In this document: positions 17,271 to 24,587 of the stretch, piece after piece
How positions within the stretch are numbered: position 1 is the stretch's first letter
Layout of the letters: each line of letters begins with the position of its first letter
NCBI GenBank assembly: GCA_026000155.1
Contig: BNYG01000007.1
Span: 1 to 64,000, forward strand
DNA: 64,000 bases
Direction of reading: 5' to 3'
DNA from: Bacteroidia bacterium
Lineage (GTDB): Bacteria; Bacteroidota; Bacteroidia; Bacteroidales; Azobacteroidaceae
The notes under the pieces: model-generated
Told to the model about the DNA's origin: nothing
Databases searched by the model: none
What the model saw: only the letters and a program-made list of their open reading frames with translations
Position numbers and translations under genes: made by a program

Positions 17271-18305
17271 ATGCTTAATAAAATCATTCCTGAACAGAGT
17301 ATTCAGAAAGCCAAAAAGATCATTGAAAGATGTGATAAAATCGTCATTGTGACGCATGTCTCGCCGGATGGCGATGCCATCGGTTCTTCTTTGGCTTTAT
17401 ATCATTTTCTGCTTCAGTTGGGAAAATCTGTCAATGTGTTGGTTCCTAATAATTTCCCCGGTTTCCTGAAATGGATGGACGGAGCTAAAGACATCATTGT
17501 CGGCGAGTGGAAAGAAAACCTTGCCAAGGACTTGATCAAAGCGGCGGATTTGATTTTTTGCCTGGATTTTAATACTTCCAAACGGATCGATCAACTGGGA
17601 CCTTGGGTAGTAGAAGCGCCGGGAAAAAAAATCATGATCGATCATCATCCGTATCCGGATACTTTTTGTGATGTCACGATTTCCCATCCCGAAATATCTT
17701 CCACCAGCGAATTGATGTTCCGTTTCATTTGCCGGATGGGACTGTTTGAATTTATGGATAAATCCTGTGCGGAATGTATTTATGCGGGCATGATGACCGA
17801 TACGGGCGCGTTTACCTATAATTCCAATTCTCCGCAGATTTATTTCATTATCAGCGAATTATTGGAAAAAGGAATTGACAAGGACGCTATTTACGATAAG
17901 GTATATAATCGTTATTCCGAATGCCGGTTGCGTTTGCAAGGCTACGTTTTGTATGAAAAAATGCGGCTTTTCCCGGAATATCATGCTTCCCTGATCGTCC
18001 TGTCCTACGAAGAGCAGTTGAAATTTCAATGGAAAAGGGGCGATACGGAAGGTTTTGTCAATATGCCGTTAAGTATTGAAGGCATTATCTTTTCGGTATT
18101 TATCCGCGAAGAAGAAAATATGATCAAAATTTCGCTGCGTTCCAAAGGGACATTTGCCGTCAATGAATTTGCGGCCGATGTATTTAACGGTGGAGGTCAT
18201 TTGAATGCTTCCGGAGGTGAATTTTACGGCAAGTTGGAAGATGCAGTCGCCTTGTTTGAAACAGCATTGCCGCGGTACAGTGAACAATTGTCAATTAACA
18301 ATTAA
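17271..18305 (+). CDS. DHH/DHHA1 phosphoesterase (NrnA-like)
   Basis: A 344-residue cytoplasmic phosphoesterase of the NrnA type, expected to degrade short oligoribonucleotides (nanoRNA) or dinucleotides and perhaps pAp. The DHH domain has IVTHVSPDGDAIGSSLAL (motif I), the DFN of FCLDFNTSKR, and DHHPYPD with the name-giving Asp-His-His. The DHHA1 domain ends in the substrate motif FNGGGHLNASGGEF. Manganese ligands are all present. The ATG at 17271 follows the promoter by 26 bases. It is followed by an inverted-repeat stretch and the DUF4827 lipoprotein gene. Confidence 0.92.
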   Translation: MLNKIIPEQSIQKAKKIIERCDKIVIVTHVSPDGDAIGSSLALYHFLLQLGKSVNVLVPNNFPGFLKWMDGAKDIIVGEWKENLAKDLIKAADLIFCLDFNTSKRIDQLGPWVVEAPGKKIMIDHHPYPDTFCDVTISHPEISSTSELMFRFICRMGLFEFMDKSCAECIYAGMMTDTGAFTYNSNSPQIYFIISELLEKGIDKDAIYDKVYNRYSECRLRLQGYVLYEKMRLFPEYHASLIVLSYEEQLKFQWKRGDTEGFVNMPLSIEGIIFSVFIREEENMIKISLRSKGTFAVNEFAADVFNGGGHLNASGGEFYGKLEDAVALFETALPRYSEQLSINN

Positions 18306-18362
18306 CAATTATCCATTAACGTTTTTTTACTGATAATTGATAATGGATAATGGATAATTGAC
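18287..18362. repeat. Imperfect inverted repeat of TTAACAATT/GGATAATTG type
   Basis: A run of CAATTAACAATTAACAATT and ATCCATTAA followed, after a T-stretch, by GATAATTGATAATGGATAATGGATAATTG. The two halves pair imperfectly. The T-run between them (about 18322-18328) and the position right after the DHH stop could make it a weak terminator. The right end abuts the promoter -7 box of the next gene. Confidence 0.5.
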
Positions 18363-18370
18363 TACCTTTG
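18363..18370 (+). promoter_or_regulatory. Probable -7 element before DUF4827 gene
   Basis: TACCTTTG, 15 bases before ATG 18386. The upstream -33 region lies in the inverted repeat and is not well matched. Confidence 0.5.
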
Positions 18371-18385
18371 TCCGCAAGAAAAATA

Positions 18386-18964
18386 ATGTATATGAGAAAA
18401 ACAATCATTTTTATTTTGTCGGCTATCTTTCTGGCTATTGCCAATATGGCTTGTGATAATCAAAAAACCATGCAGGAATATATCCGGGAAGAAAAGAAAG
18501 CCATTGAACGTTATATCGACAAGCAAGGGATTATTGTCTTGAATGAATATCCTAAAGATAAGGCTTTTAAGGAAAAGGAATATTTCAAAACCGGTGATGG
18601 ACTCTATATTCATGTGGTCGATTCCGGCAACGGTAAGCGAGTCACAGCCCCGGACAATTACGACAAGAATGTCCAGGTACGCTTTGATTATATGGTGTAT
18701 CTCAAGGATTATATTTCCGGCACGACAGACAGTTTAGTGCTGAGTTCCGTTTGGTTTCCCATTGGATTTGAATATGGGGTGCCGGGAAGTTACACTTCAG
18801 ATCCGACCCAGTTGGCTTGCAATGGTTGGGCTATTCCGTTGACTTATGTGGGTGAAGGCGCTATTGTGGATTTGATTATTCCTTCGCAATTGGGCAACTC
18901 AACCGACAACACCAGTTTTAAACCGGTATTCTACAAAAATTTAAGATACACAAAATTTTATTAA
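18386..18964 (+). CDS. DUF4827 lipoprotein (FKBP-like)
   Basis: A 192-residue exported protein: a basic N-terminus, the hydrophobic stretch IIFILSAIFLAIANMAC with a probable lipobox Cys, then a helical EEKKAIERYIDKQGI segment and a beta-rich domain. It matches DUF4827 of Bacteroidota, which resembles FKBP-type peptidyl-prolyl isomerases (LACNGWAIPLTYVGEGAIVDLIIPSQLGNS near the end corresponds to the FKBP core). An enzymatic role in the periplasm is inferred only. It ends three bases before glmM, and I recall the same neighbour order in Bacteroides. ATG 18392 is an alternative start two codons in. Confidence 0.75.
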   Translation: MYMRKTIIFILSAIFLAIANMACDNQKTMQEYIREEKKAIERYIDKQGIIVLNEYPKDKAFKEKEYFKTGDGLYIHVVDSGNGKRVTAPDNYDKNVQVRFDYMVYLKDYISGTTDSLVLSSVWFPIGFEYGVPGSYTSDPTQLACNGWAIPLTYVGEGAIVDLIIPSQLGNSTDNTSFKPVFYKNLRYTKFY

Positions 18965-18967
18965 TCC

Positions 18968-20338
18968 ATGTCTTTGATAAAATCCATTTCCGGTATCCGG
19001 GGAACCATCGGAGGGAAAGCAGGCGAAGGCCTCTCTCCGCTTGATGTGGTAAAATTTACCGCAGCTTATGCTACTTTGATTCAATCTACCCATCCGGCTT
19101 CACGAACCATCGTTGTGGGTCGCGATGCACGTATTTCCGGTGAAATGGTGCGCAATATAGTGGTAGGAACCTTGATGGGAATGGGCTTGGATGTAGTGGA
19201 TATCGGTTTGGCCACTACGCCTACGACCGAATTGGCGGTAACGATGGAAAAAGCGGCCGGAGGTATTATTCTGACGGCTTCGCATAATCCCAAGCAATGG
19301 AATGCCTTGAAATTATTGAATAGTAAAGGAGAATTCCTGAATGCGGCGGAAGGAAATGAAATTTTGCAAATCGCTGAAAGCGAATCCTTTTCGTTTGCTG
19401 AAGTAGAGAAATTAGGAAAAGTAAGAACCGATAATTCTTATACCCAAAAACATATCGACCATGTCCTGGCATTAAAATTAGTGGATGCGGATGCTATCCG
19501 GAAAGCCGATTTTACGGTAGCCATTGATACGGTGAATTCGGTCGGAGGCATTGTTCTTCCCGAATTGTTGAAAGCCTTGGGTGTCAAGCATATCATTGAA
19601 TTGAATACCGAACCGACCGGAATTTTTGCCCACAATCCCGAACCGCTTCCTCAACATTTGACGGAAATTGCGGAGGTCATGAAAACCCGGAAAGCCGATG
19701 CCGGTTTTGTGGTGGATCCGGATGTGGACCGCTTGGCGATTATTACGGAAAAAGGTGATATGTTTGGTGAAGAATATACCTTGGTTGCTGTCGCCGATTA
19801 TGTTTTATCCCATACACCCGGCAATACGGTTTCCAATATGAGTTCGACACGCGCCTTGCGGGATGTAACCGAAAAATACGGATATACCTATACCGCTTCA
19901 GCCGTGGGTGAAGTAAATGTGGTGGAAAAAATGAAAACTACAAATGCTGTCATCGGTGGCGAAGGCAATGGAGGCGTTATTTATCCGGAATCGCACTACG
20001 GGCGGGATGCCCTGGTGGGAATCGGATTGTTTTTAACGCAATTGGCCAAGTCCGGCAAGACAGTGAGCGAACTCCGCGCCACGTATCCGGATTATTATAT
20101 GGCGAAACAACGCTTGGATTTGACGCCCGATACGGATGTGGATGCGCTTTTAGAGACCATTAAAAAGAAATACGCCGCTTATCCGGTCAATGACATTGAC
20201 GGTGTGAAAGTGGATTTTCCGGACCGGTGGGTCCACTTCCGGAAATCCAATACCGAGCCGATTGTCCGTATTTATACGGAAGCGCCTACCCAAGCCGAAG
20301 CCGAAGCATTGGCACAATCGGTAATAAATGCGATATGA
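18968..20338 (+). CDS. glmM: Phosphoglucosamine mutase
   Basis: Converts glucosamine 6-phosphate to glucosamine 1-phosphate for UDP-N-acetylglucosamine, hence peptidoglycan and lipid A. The 456 residues fit the alpha-D-phosphohexomutase family. The phosphoserine loop ILTASHNPKQWNALKLL has Ser105. The metal loop is VVDPDVDRLAI, the sugar-binding loop GGEGNGGVIYP, and the phosphate-binding loop RKSNTEPIVRIYTEA. The phosphomannomutase/phosphoglucomutase subtypes share these motifs. GlmM is preferred because of the ISGIRGTIGG start and because this is the only such gene here. Its stop overlaps the next start by four bases (ATGA). Confidence 0.9.
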   Translation: MSLIKSISGIRGTIGGKAGEGLSPLDVVKFTAAYATLIQSTHPASRTIVVGRDARISGEMVRNIVVGTLMGMGLDVVDIGLATTPTTELAVTMEKAAGGIILTASHNPKQWNALKLLNSKGEFLNAAEGNEILQIAESESFSFAEVEKLGKVRTDNSYTQKHIDHVLALKLVDADAIRKADFTVAIDTVNSVGGIVLPELLKALGVKHIIELNTEPTGIFAHNPEPLPQHLTEIAEVMKTRKADAGFVVDPDVDRLAIITEKGDMFGEEYTLVAVADYVLSHTPGNTVSNMSSTRALRDVTEKYGYTYTASAVGEVNVVEKMKTTNAVIGGEGNGGVIYPESHYGRDALVGIGLFLTQLAKSGKTVSELRATYPDYYMAKQRLDLTPDTDVDALLETIKKKYAAYPVNDIDGVKVDFPDRWVHFRKSNTEPIVRIYTEAPTQAEAEALAQSVINAI

Positions 20339-20715
20339 AATGCTTTACCGCCCATTATTTGTTTTTTCCTCCGAACGAACGGTTGAAATTCCATGGTATC
20401 CAATTGGATGAAGAGAATCGTTTCCAAAATATTTTTCCTTTAGTGGGAGAACCGGCAAGAGCGGTTTTTGCCAATGGAATTATTTTTCCGGTGAAACAGG
20501 AAATCTGTACCCAAAGTTTGTTGCAAACCTTGAAGGAAGAAGCACAAAGCAATCCCGAAGCCTCCGTTTTTCAATTATTGGAAAACCGGCATTTCCCGGA
20601 AATCCAACCGGACGAACCCGTTTTGGTGTATGTTTTAGACGGCATAGATTTGTTGGCGGCGAAACTCGGCGCAGATAACGGCCGTCGCCACAGCTACATT
20701 CAACGACTCTGTTGA
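20335..20715 (+). CDS. Hypothetical protein coupled to glmM
   Basis: A 126-residue soluble protein with no recognised family. The ATG at 20335 overlaps the glmM stop by four bases, typical of translational coupling. It is a mixed alpha/beta sequence, including VGEPARAVFANGIIFP and a predicted helix SLLQTLKEEAQ. The last 26 codons overlap the 3' end of the convergent methyltransferase gene by 81 bases, so its C-terminal residues are constrained by the other gene or the true protein is shorter. A role with hexosamine metabolism would be a guess from position only. Confidence 0.6.
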   Translation: MKCFTAHYLFFPPNERLKFHGIQLDEENRFQNIFPLVGEPARAVFANGIIFPVKQEICTQSLLQTLKEEAQSNPEASVFQLLENRHFPEIQPDEPVLVYVLDGIDLLAAKLGADNGRRHSYIQRLC

Positions 20716-21396
20716 TTCGGTTCCGGGCGGAAAATTAGGAATATACAAACGGTTGGTGATGCGTTTGGCCAATGCGGGACGAATTCCTTTCCCTTCATTC
20801 CCCATGACAATGAATCCGGTGGAAGCTAATTTTTCCTGATAAATCGTTTTTCCATCCAAAAAAGTACCGTAAACGGGAATGTCTTGCCACTCGTCCAATA
20901 AGTCCGGTAAAGATTCGTAAAATACTTTTACATGGGCAATGCCACCCATACTGGCCTGCACGGTTTTAGGATTATAAACATCGGCCGTATCGGGAGAGCA
21001 AATCAGGTTTTTGATTCCGAACCAATCCGCCAAACGGATAATCGTTCCCAGATTGCCGGGGTCTTGAATACCGTCTAAAATCAGCGTTAATTCGTTCTTG
21101 AGCAGTTCTTTATCCAAATGATTAGCCGGTTGGACAAAAACCGCAATCACATCCTGCGGCGTTTTCAGCAGGCTGGCTTTTTTGATATCTTCTTCGTCAA
21201 CCGCGAGAAGTTCTTTGGCTTTTATATCCCCTTGAGTGGCCATCCAGGAAGATTGGGCAACCAATAGTTCGCACTCGAAAAAAGGCAAAATATCAGCTAC
21301 CAATTTGTTTCCTTCGGCTAAAAAAAGCCCGGATTCCGCCCGCTGTTTTTTATTTTCCAGCGAGCGAATGAATTTGATTTTATTTTTACCGAGCAT
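20635..21396 (-). CDS. TrmH/SpoU family RNA 2'-O-methyltransferase
   Basis: A 253-residue SPOUT methyltransferase. The N-terminal RNA-binding part (KFIRSLENKKQRAESGLFLAEGNKLVADI) is of the RlmB/TrmH type. The knotted catalytic domain has motif 1 ILDGIQDPGNLGTIIRLADWFG, motif 2 FIVMGNEGKGI and motif 3 LYIPNFPPGTESTESLNVAVATAVICAEF. It uses S-adenosylmethionine to methylate a ribose in rRNA or tRNA; the target cannot be assigned. Its 3' end overlaps the glmM-coupled gene on the other strand. It is preceded on its own strand, six bases away, by rubrerythrin. Confidence 0.92.
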   Translation of the reverse strand: MLGKNKIKFIRSLENKKQRAESGLFLAEGNKLVADILPFFECELLVAQSSWMATQGDIKAKELLAVDEEDIKKASLLKTPQDVIAVFVQPANHLDKELLKNELTLILDGIQDPGNLGTIIRLADWFGIKNLICSPDTADVYNPKTVQASMGGIAHVKVFYESLPDLLDEWQDIPVYGTFLDGKTIYQEKLASTGFIVMGNEGKGIRPALAKRITNRLYIPNFPPGTESTESLNVAVATAVICAEFRRQQIYAV

Positions 21397-21402
21397 TAAT
21401 GA

Positions 21403-21954
21403 TTACTTAAAATAGCGATTATACAATCCTTCAAATCCTTTTCCGTGACGCGCTTCATCTTTCGCCATTTCGTGTACGGTATCGTGGATGGCATCCAGAT
21501 TTTGTTGTTTCGCCAAAGTAGCAATGCGTTTTTTGTCTTCGCAAGCGCCGGCTTCCGCTTCCATCCGTTTTTTGAGGTTGGTTTTCGTATCCCAAACCAC
21601 TTCGCCCAACAACTCAGCGAAACGGGCGCAATGGTCGGCTTCTTCGTAAGCATACCGTTTGAACGCTTCGGCAATTTCGGGATAACCTTCTCGGTCGGCT
21701 TGACGGCTCATCGCAATATACATCCCTACTTCAGTCGCCTCGCCCATAAAATGCGCCTGCAAACCTTCCCAGATTACCGGGTCAACACCTTTGGCAACGC
21801 CAATCACATGTTCGTCGGCGAATTTCAAAGCGCCTTCTGTTTCTTCCAATTCTTTGAATTTTTCTTTCGGTTGTTTACATTGAGGACATTTTTCAGGAGC
21901 CTCATCACCTTCGTGAACATAGCCACAAACGGTGCAAATCCATTTCTTTTTCAT
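21403..21954 (-). CDS. Reverse rubrerythrin (rubredoxin at N-terminus)
   Basis: A 183-residue peroxide-reducing non-haem iron protein. Rubredoxin cysteines Cys7, Cys10, Cys23 and Cys26 (ICTVCGY, CPQCK) are at the N-terminus. The ferritin-like di-iron domain follows ([48 protein letters not shown] and [22 protein letters not shown]). This rubredoxin-first order is that of reverse rubrerythrins, which reduce hydrogen peroxide with electrons from NAD(P)H oxidoreductases in anaerobes. The Fur/PerR-like gene immediately upstream on the same strand suggests peroxide-dependent control. Confidence 0.95.
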   Translation of the reverse strand: MKKKWICTVCGYVHEGDEAPEKCPQCKQPKEKFKELEETEGALKFADEHVIGVAKGVDPVIWEGLQAHFMGEATEVGMYIAMSRQADREGYPEIAEAFKRYAYEEADHCARFAELLGEVVWDTKTNLKKRMEAEAGACEDKKRIATLAKQQNLDAIHDTVHEMAKDEARHGKGFEGLYNRYFK

Positions 21955-21993
21955 GATGTTTAATTTTTTTTCGTTAGTAATAAAATTATTAAA

Positions 21994-22395
21994 TTATTTT
22001 TGACATTCTTCGCAATAGCCTTTATAGTAAACCTGACAGCCGGTTATCTTTAATTTATCGTTGTCCGGTACGGTTTGAGGATTTAAATCACCACTATGGA
22101 TATCTACTATCCGGCCGCATTTCTTGCATTTGAAATGGGCATGCAGGGAAATATCTGCATCGTAGCGCACATTTTTTTCATCAATACTGATGGTTTGGAT
22201 AGCGCCTTGTTCCTCCAATAATTTCAAGGTATTGTAAACCGTTGTTTTGGATAGCGTTGGAATAGAAGGAGATAAATGATTGAAAATCATATCCGCTGTA
22301 GGATGTACGGGATTTTCCACCAAATATTCCATGACTGCCATCCGTTGCACAGACGGTTTGATACCGAATTTCAATAAATGGTCTTTTGTATTCAT
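21994..22395 (-). CDS. Fur family repressor, probably PerR-like
   Basis: A 133-residue Fur-family regulator. The winged helix spans about residues 10-80 (IKPSVQRMAVMEYL, LSKTTVYNTLKLLEEQGAI). The structural zinc site is Cys90/Cys93 and Cys128/Cys131, and HAHFKC carries regulatory-site histidines. It lies 39 bases upstream of rubrerythrin in the same direction, which favours a peroxide-sensing PerR-like role over iron uptake control. The Asp that distinguishes PerR from Fur was not decided. Its own promoter region is AT-rich (22396-22500). Confidence 0.85.
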   Translation of the reverse strand: MNTKDHLLKFGIKPSVQRMAVMEYLVENPVHPTADMIFNHLSPSIPTLSKTTVYNTLKLLEEQGAIQTISIDEKNVRYDADISLHAHFKCKKCGRIVDIHSGDLNPQTVPDNDKLKITGCQVYYKGYCEECQK

Positions 22396-22510
22396 TCTTT
22401 ATTTATAATTATTACAATTTTAATTTTAACGCAAATTTAGATATAATTTTTAGAATAACAAGTATTTTGAAATAAATATTTTTTATCGGACTAATTACAA
22501 TTTCTATCAA

Positions 22511-22555
22511 CATAAAAACCGGAGAGGAAAAGATTAAAAATCCTCCCTCTCCGGT
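22511..22555 (-). terminator. Intrinsic terminator of the small lipoprotein gene
   Basis: ACCGGAGAGG (22518-22527) pairs with CCTCTCCGGT (22546-22555). Read on the minus strand, the hairpin is followed by five T residues. Confidence 0.8.
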
Positions 22556-22603
22556 ATATTTGAAACTTATCGTTAATAAGTTGTTCTCTGTAGCGCTTAA
22601 TCC

Positions 22604-22984
22604 TTATTTTTTAGAGCCGCCGGAACTTACGTCGGTAATAATTTTCAGGGCTTTTTCGTAGTCTTTCACTTGTTGCGGAGTCAAATCCACTTTGATACGT
22701 TCCAAGTCAGCCACTTTTTGTTGCACCTGGCCGGCTAACTTGCTATATTTCTGCGGGTCTTTCGTAATGTTATTAAATGCTTCTCCATACTCTTTAGCAA
22801 AATCCTGGAAAGCTTTCAAAGCTTCTGCCGGAGTAGGTTCAACATAAGCGGGTGTTTCAGGAGCCGGAGTTTCCACCACTGCTTCTTCCACAATTGCCAC
22901 TTCTTCCGTTTTTTTAGTGCCGTTACAGGCTGCGAATGCTATCATTAAAACAGCAGCAAAGAGAATCATCGAAATCTTTTTCAT
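22604..22984 (-). CDS. Small lipoprotein with helical domain
   Basis: A 126-residue exported protein. The signal sequence ends in the lipobox FAAC (Cys19-20 region). A low-complexity Glu/Val/Pro linker (EEVAIVEEAVVETPAPETPAYVEPTP) follows, then a roughly 65-residue helical domain rich in Lys and Gln. No family was recognised. It has its own terminator and is separated from the tRNA by a 144-base promoter region, so it is probably monocistronic. An outer-membrane or periplasmic attachment is inferred from the lipobox. Confidence 0.7.
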   Translation of the reverse strand: MKKISMILFAAVLMIAFAACNGTKKTEEVAIVEEAVVETPAPETPAYVEPTPAEALKAFQDFAKEYGEAFNNITKDPQKYSKLAGQVQQKVADLERIKVDLTPQQVKDYEKALKIITDVSSGGSKK

Positions 22985-23128
22985 TTTAAACTCGTTTTTA
23001 AGATTAATACTAAAGTAGGAACCATTATCGTTACAAAAGTAGGTATTTTTTTGTATTTCACCGAATTTTTCAATTCCTTTTTTGTAAATTCCTTTTTTGT
23101 TCGTATCTTCGTGCCGCTTTTAGTACAA

Positions 23129-23216
23129 GGAGAGGTGCTCGAGTGGTTTAAGAGGCACGCTTGGAAAGCGTGTGAACTCCAAAAGGGTTCCGGGGGTTCG
23201 AATCCCTTCTTCTCCG
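23129..23216 (+). tRNA. tRNA-Ser (anticodon GGA)
   Basis: Acceptor GGAGAGG pairs with CTTCTCC (one G-T wobble). The anticodon GGA is at 23163-23165 in the loop CTTGGAAAG, closed by an ACGC/GCGT stem. A long variable arm (about 23173-23192, class II) and the T loop GTTCGAATC follow. Discriminator G is at 23216, and CCA is not encoded. It reads UCC/UCU serine codons. Confidence 0.95.
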
Positions 23217-23220
23217 CAGA

Positions 23221-23260
23221 AAAAGAGCGAGTTATTTTTAGGATAACTCGCTCTTTTTTT
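23221..23260. terminator. Bidirectional terminator between tRNA-Ser and esterase gene
   Basis: AAAAGAGCGAGTTAT pairs perfectly with ATAACTCGCTCTTTT around a short loop, with T-runs on both strands. It serves the tRNA on the plus strand and the esterase gene on the minus strand. Confidence 0.85.
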
Positions 23261-23267
23261 AATACGC

Positions 23268-24572
23268 TTACCGCCATCTATGCTGTAACACAGCATAAGC
23301 GGATTCCAGATTGGCGTGATTGACGGTACTGATAAACAGAATGGATTCTTTCTGGTCTGCCGGTTTTGTAAGGATGTATTTCAACTCAGGGACTGACAGG
23401 GGCATCGTATTGTCGCCATTGGTATCGAATGTTTGATAATCACCGGAAGCAGGGAATCTTTTTGTTTCGCCGTCTTTGATTCTTATCGTAAAATACCGGA
23501 TGCCGGATTCGATGTCGGCGTCCGCTTGCCAGGTAAGAACAGCGGTGGTGTCGTTGGTTTGCCGAATCTGCAGGTTATATGGAGTGGGGGGAGGAGTTAC
23601 ATCGGCAACGGTGCCAGTAATCACATATTCCCTCCATTTGACTGCCGTAATGGAATCAGGAAACACATTCATGCTTGCTTTATCTCCCGGATAACTTGTG
23701 CTTTTATAAATATTGTAGGTAAGTGTATCGCCTAACCATGCTTTGGATGCATCCAGCTCGCGCAGTTTGCCGGAATTATTCTTCGGTAAACGCTGTGATA
23801 GAACCGATTCGTAAAAAGGAATAGCCATATAGCGTACATAGCTGAAATTGTGGTTTTGCCCGGATGTATAGGCCAAACTCACCGGACTGTTTTTTGCTTT
23901 TAACCGGCTGAAGGTATTCAGGGCGGTTTGCCAACACGCTACATTGCGTCCATTGAGGTCGGCAGCTCCGGCATGACGTATCAGGATGGGAATTTGATAC
24001 GCCAAATCAGGATATTCCCATTGCGGGTCGAAAGCGGGCGAATAAGAAAATACGCCGATAATCCTTTCCGGATAGTTTTTCATCATGGAAAGCGTCCAAT
24101 ATCCGCCGCCGGAATGTCCCCACAACAGCCATGGAACGGCTTGCAGTTCAGCATGACCCGAAGCCTTGGCCACTTCTTTTAAAACCCGCAGGAGTGCATC
24201 GCCCGTACCTTTTTCCGTATCTATCCAATCGAAACATTGGCGGCCTTCTTTCGGGAAAATATCGGGGGATATAACCGCCAATCCCCATTTTTTGGCAAAC
24301 GCCTGATATTGCAGGTCGAATGCGGTAGAGGCGCCGATGCCTTCCATGGTGCAACCGTGCTGATGTATGAACACGCCTCGAAGGGGGATTCCTTCGGGAA
24401 TGAATACAGCATAATCAGCACGGTCGAAAAGATATGAACTATCGCGTAGCGTTGTTTGGTAAACCACACCGTTCGTGACTTGAGTGGTTTTGATTTGCCC
24501 CCAAACCAATTCGGGCAACCAGCAGAGCAACAAGGCTCCCATGGTCAGTCTTATTTTCCAGGAAATAGTCAT
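23268..24572 (-). CDS. Secreted alpha/beta hydrolase with fibronectin-III-like end
   Basis: An exported protein of about 434 residues with a signal peptide ending near VWG-Q. An alpha/beta hydrolase domain (about 30-290) has the nucleophile elbow WGHSGGGYW and the oxyanion-type stretch GVFIHQHGCTMEG. A likely catalytic His is in GQNHNFSYVRY. A beta-sandwich of the fibronectin-III kind follows (PPPTPYNLQIRQTNDTTAVLTWQADADIESGIRYFTIRI). It is the last gene of the minus-strand polysaccharide cluster, so it may remove ester groups (acetyl or feruloyl type) from the glycan; the ester is not known. It starts about 15 bases after the (alpha/alpha)6 protein gene. Confidence 0.75.
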   Translation of the reverse strand: MTISWKIRLTMGALLLCWLPELVWGQIKTTQVTNGVVYQTTLRDSSYLFDRADYAVFIPEGIPLRGVFIHQHGCTMEGIGASTAFDLQYQAFAKKWGLAVISPDIFPKEGRQCFDWIDTEKGTGDALLRVLKEVAKASGHAELQAVPWLLWGHSGGGYWTLSMMKNYPERIIGVFSYSPAFDPQWEYPDLAYQIPILIRHAGAADLNGRNVACWQTALNTFSRLKAKNSPVSLAYTSGQNHNFSYVRYMAIPFYESVLSQRLPKNNSGKLRELDASKAWLGDTLTYNIYKSTSYPGDKASMNVFPDSITAVKWREYVITGTVADVTPPPTPYNLQIRQTNDTTAVLTWQADADIESGIRYFTIRIKDGETKRFPASGDYQTFDTNGDNTMPLSVPELKYILTKPADQKESILFISTVNHANLESAYAVLQHRWR

Positions 24573-24587
24573 ATCCAAAGTATTTTA

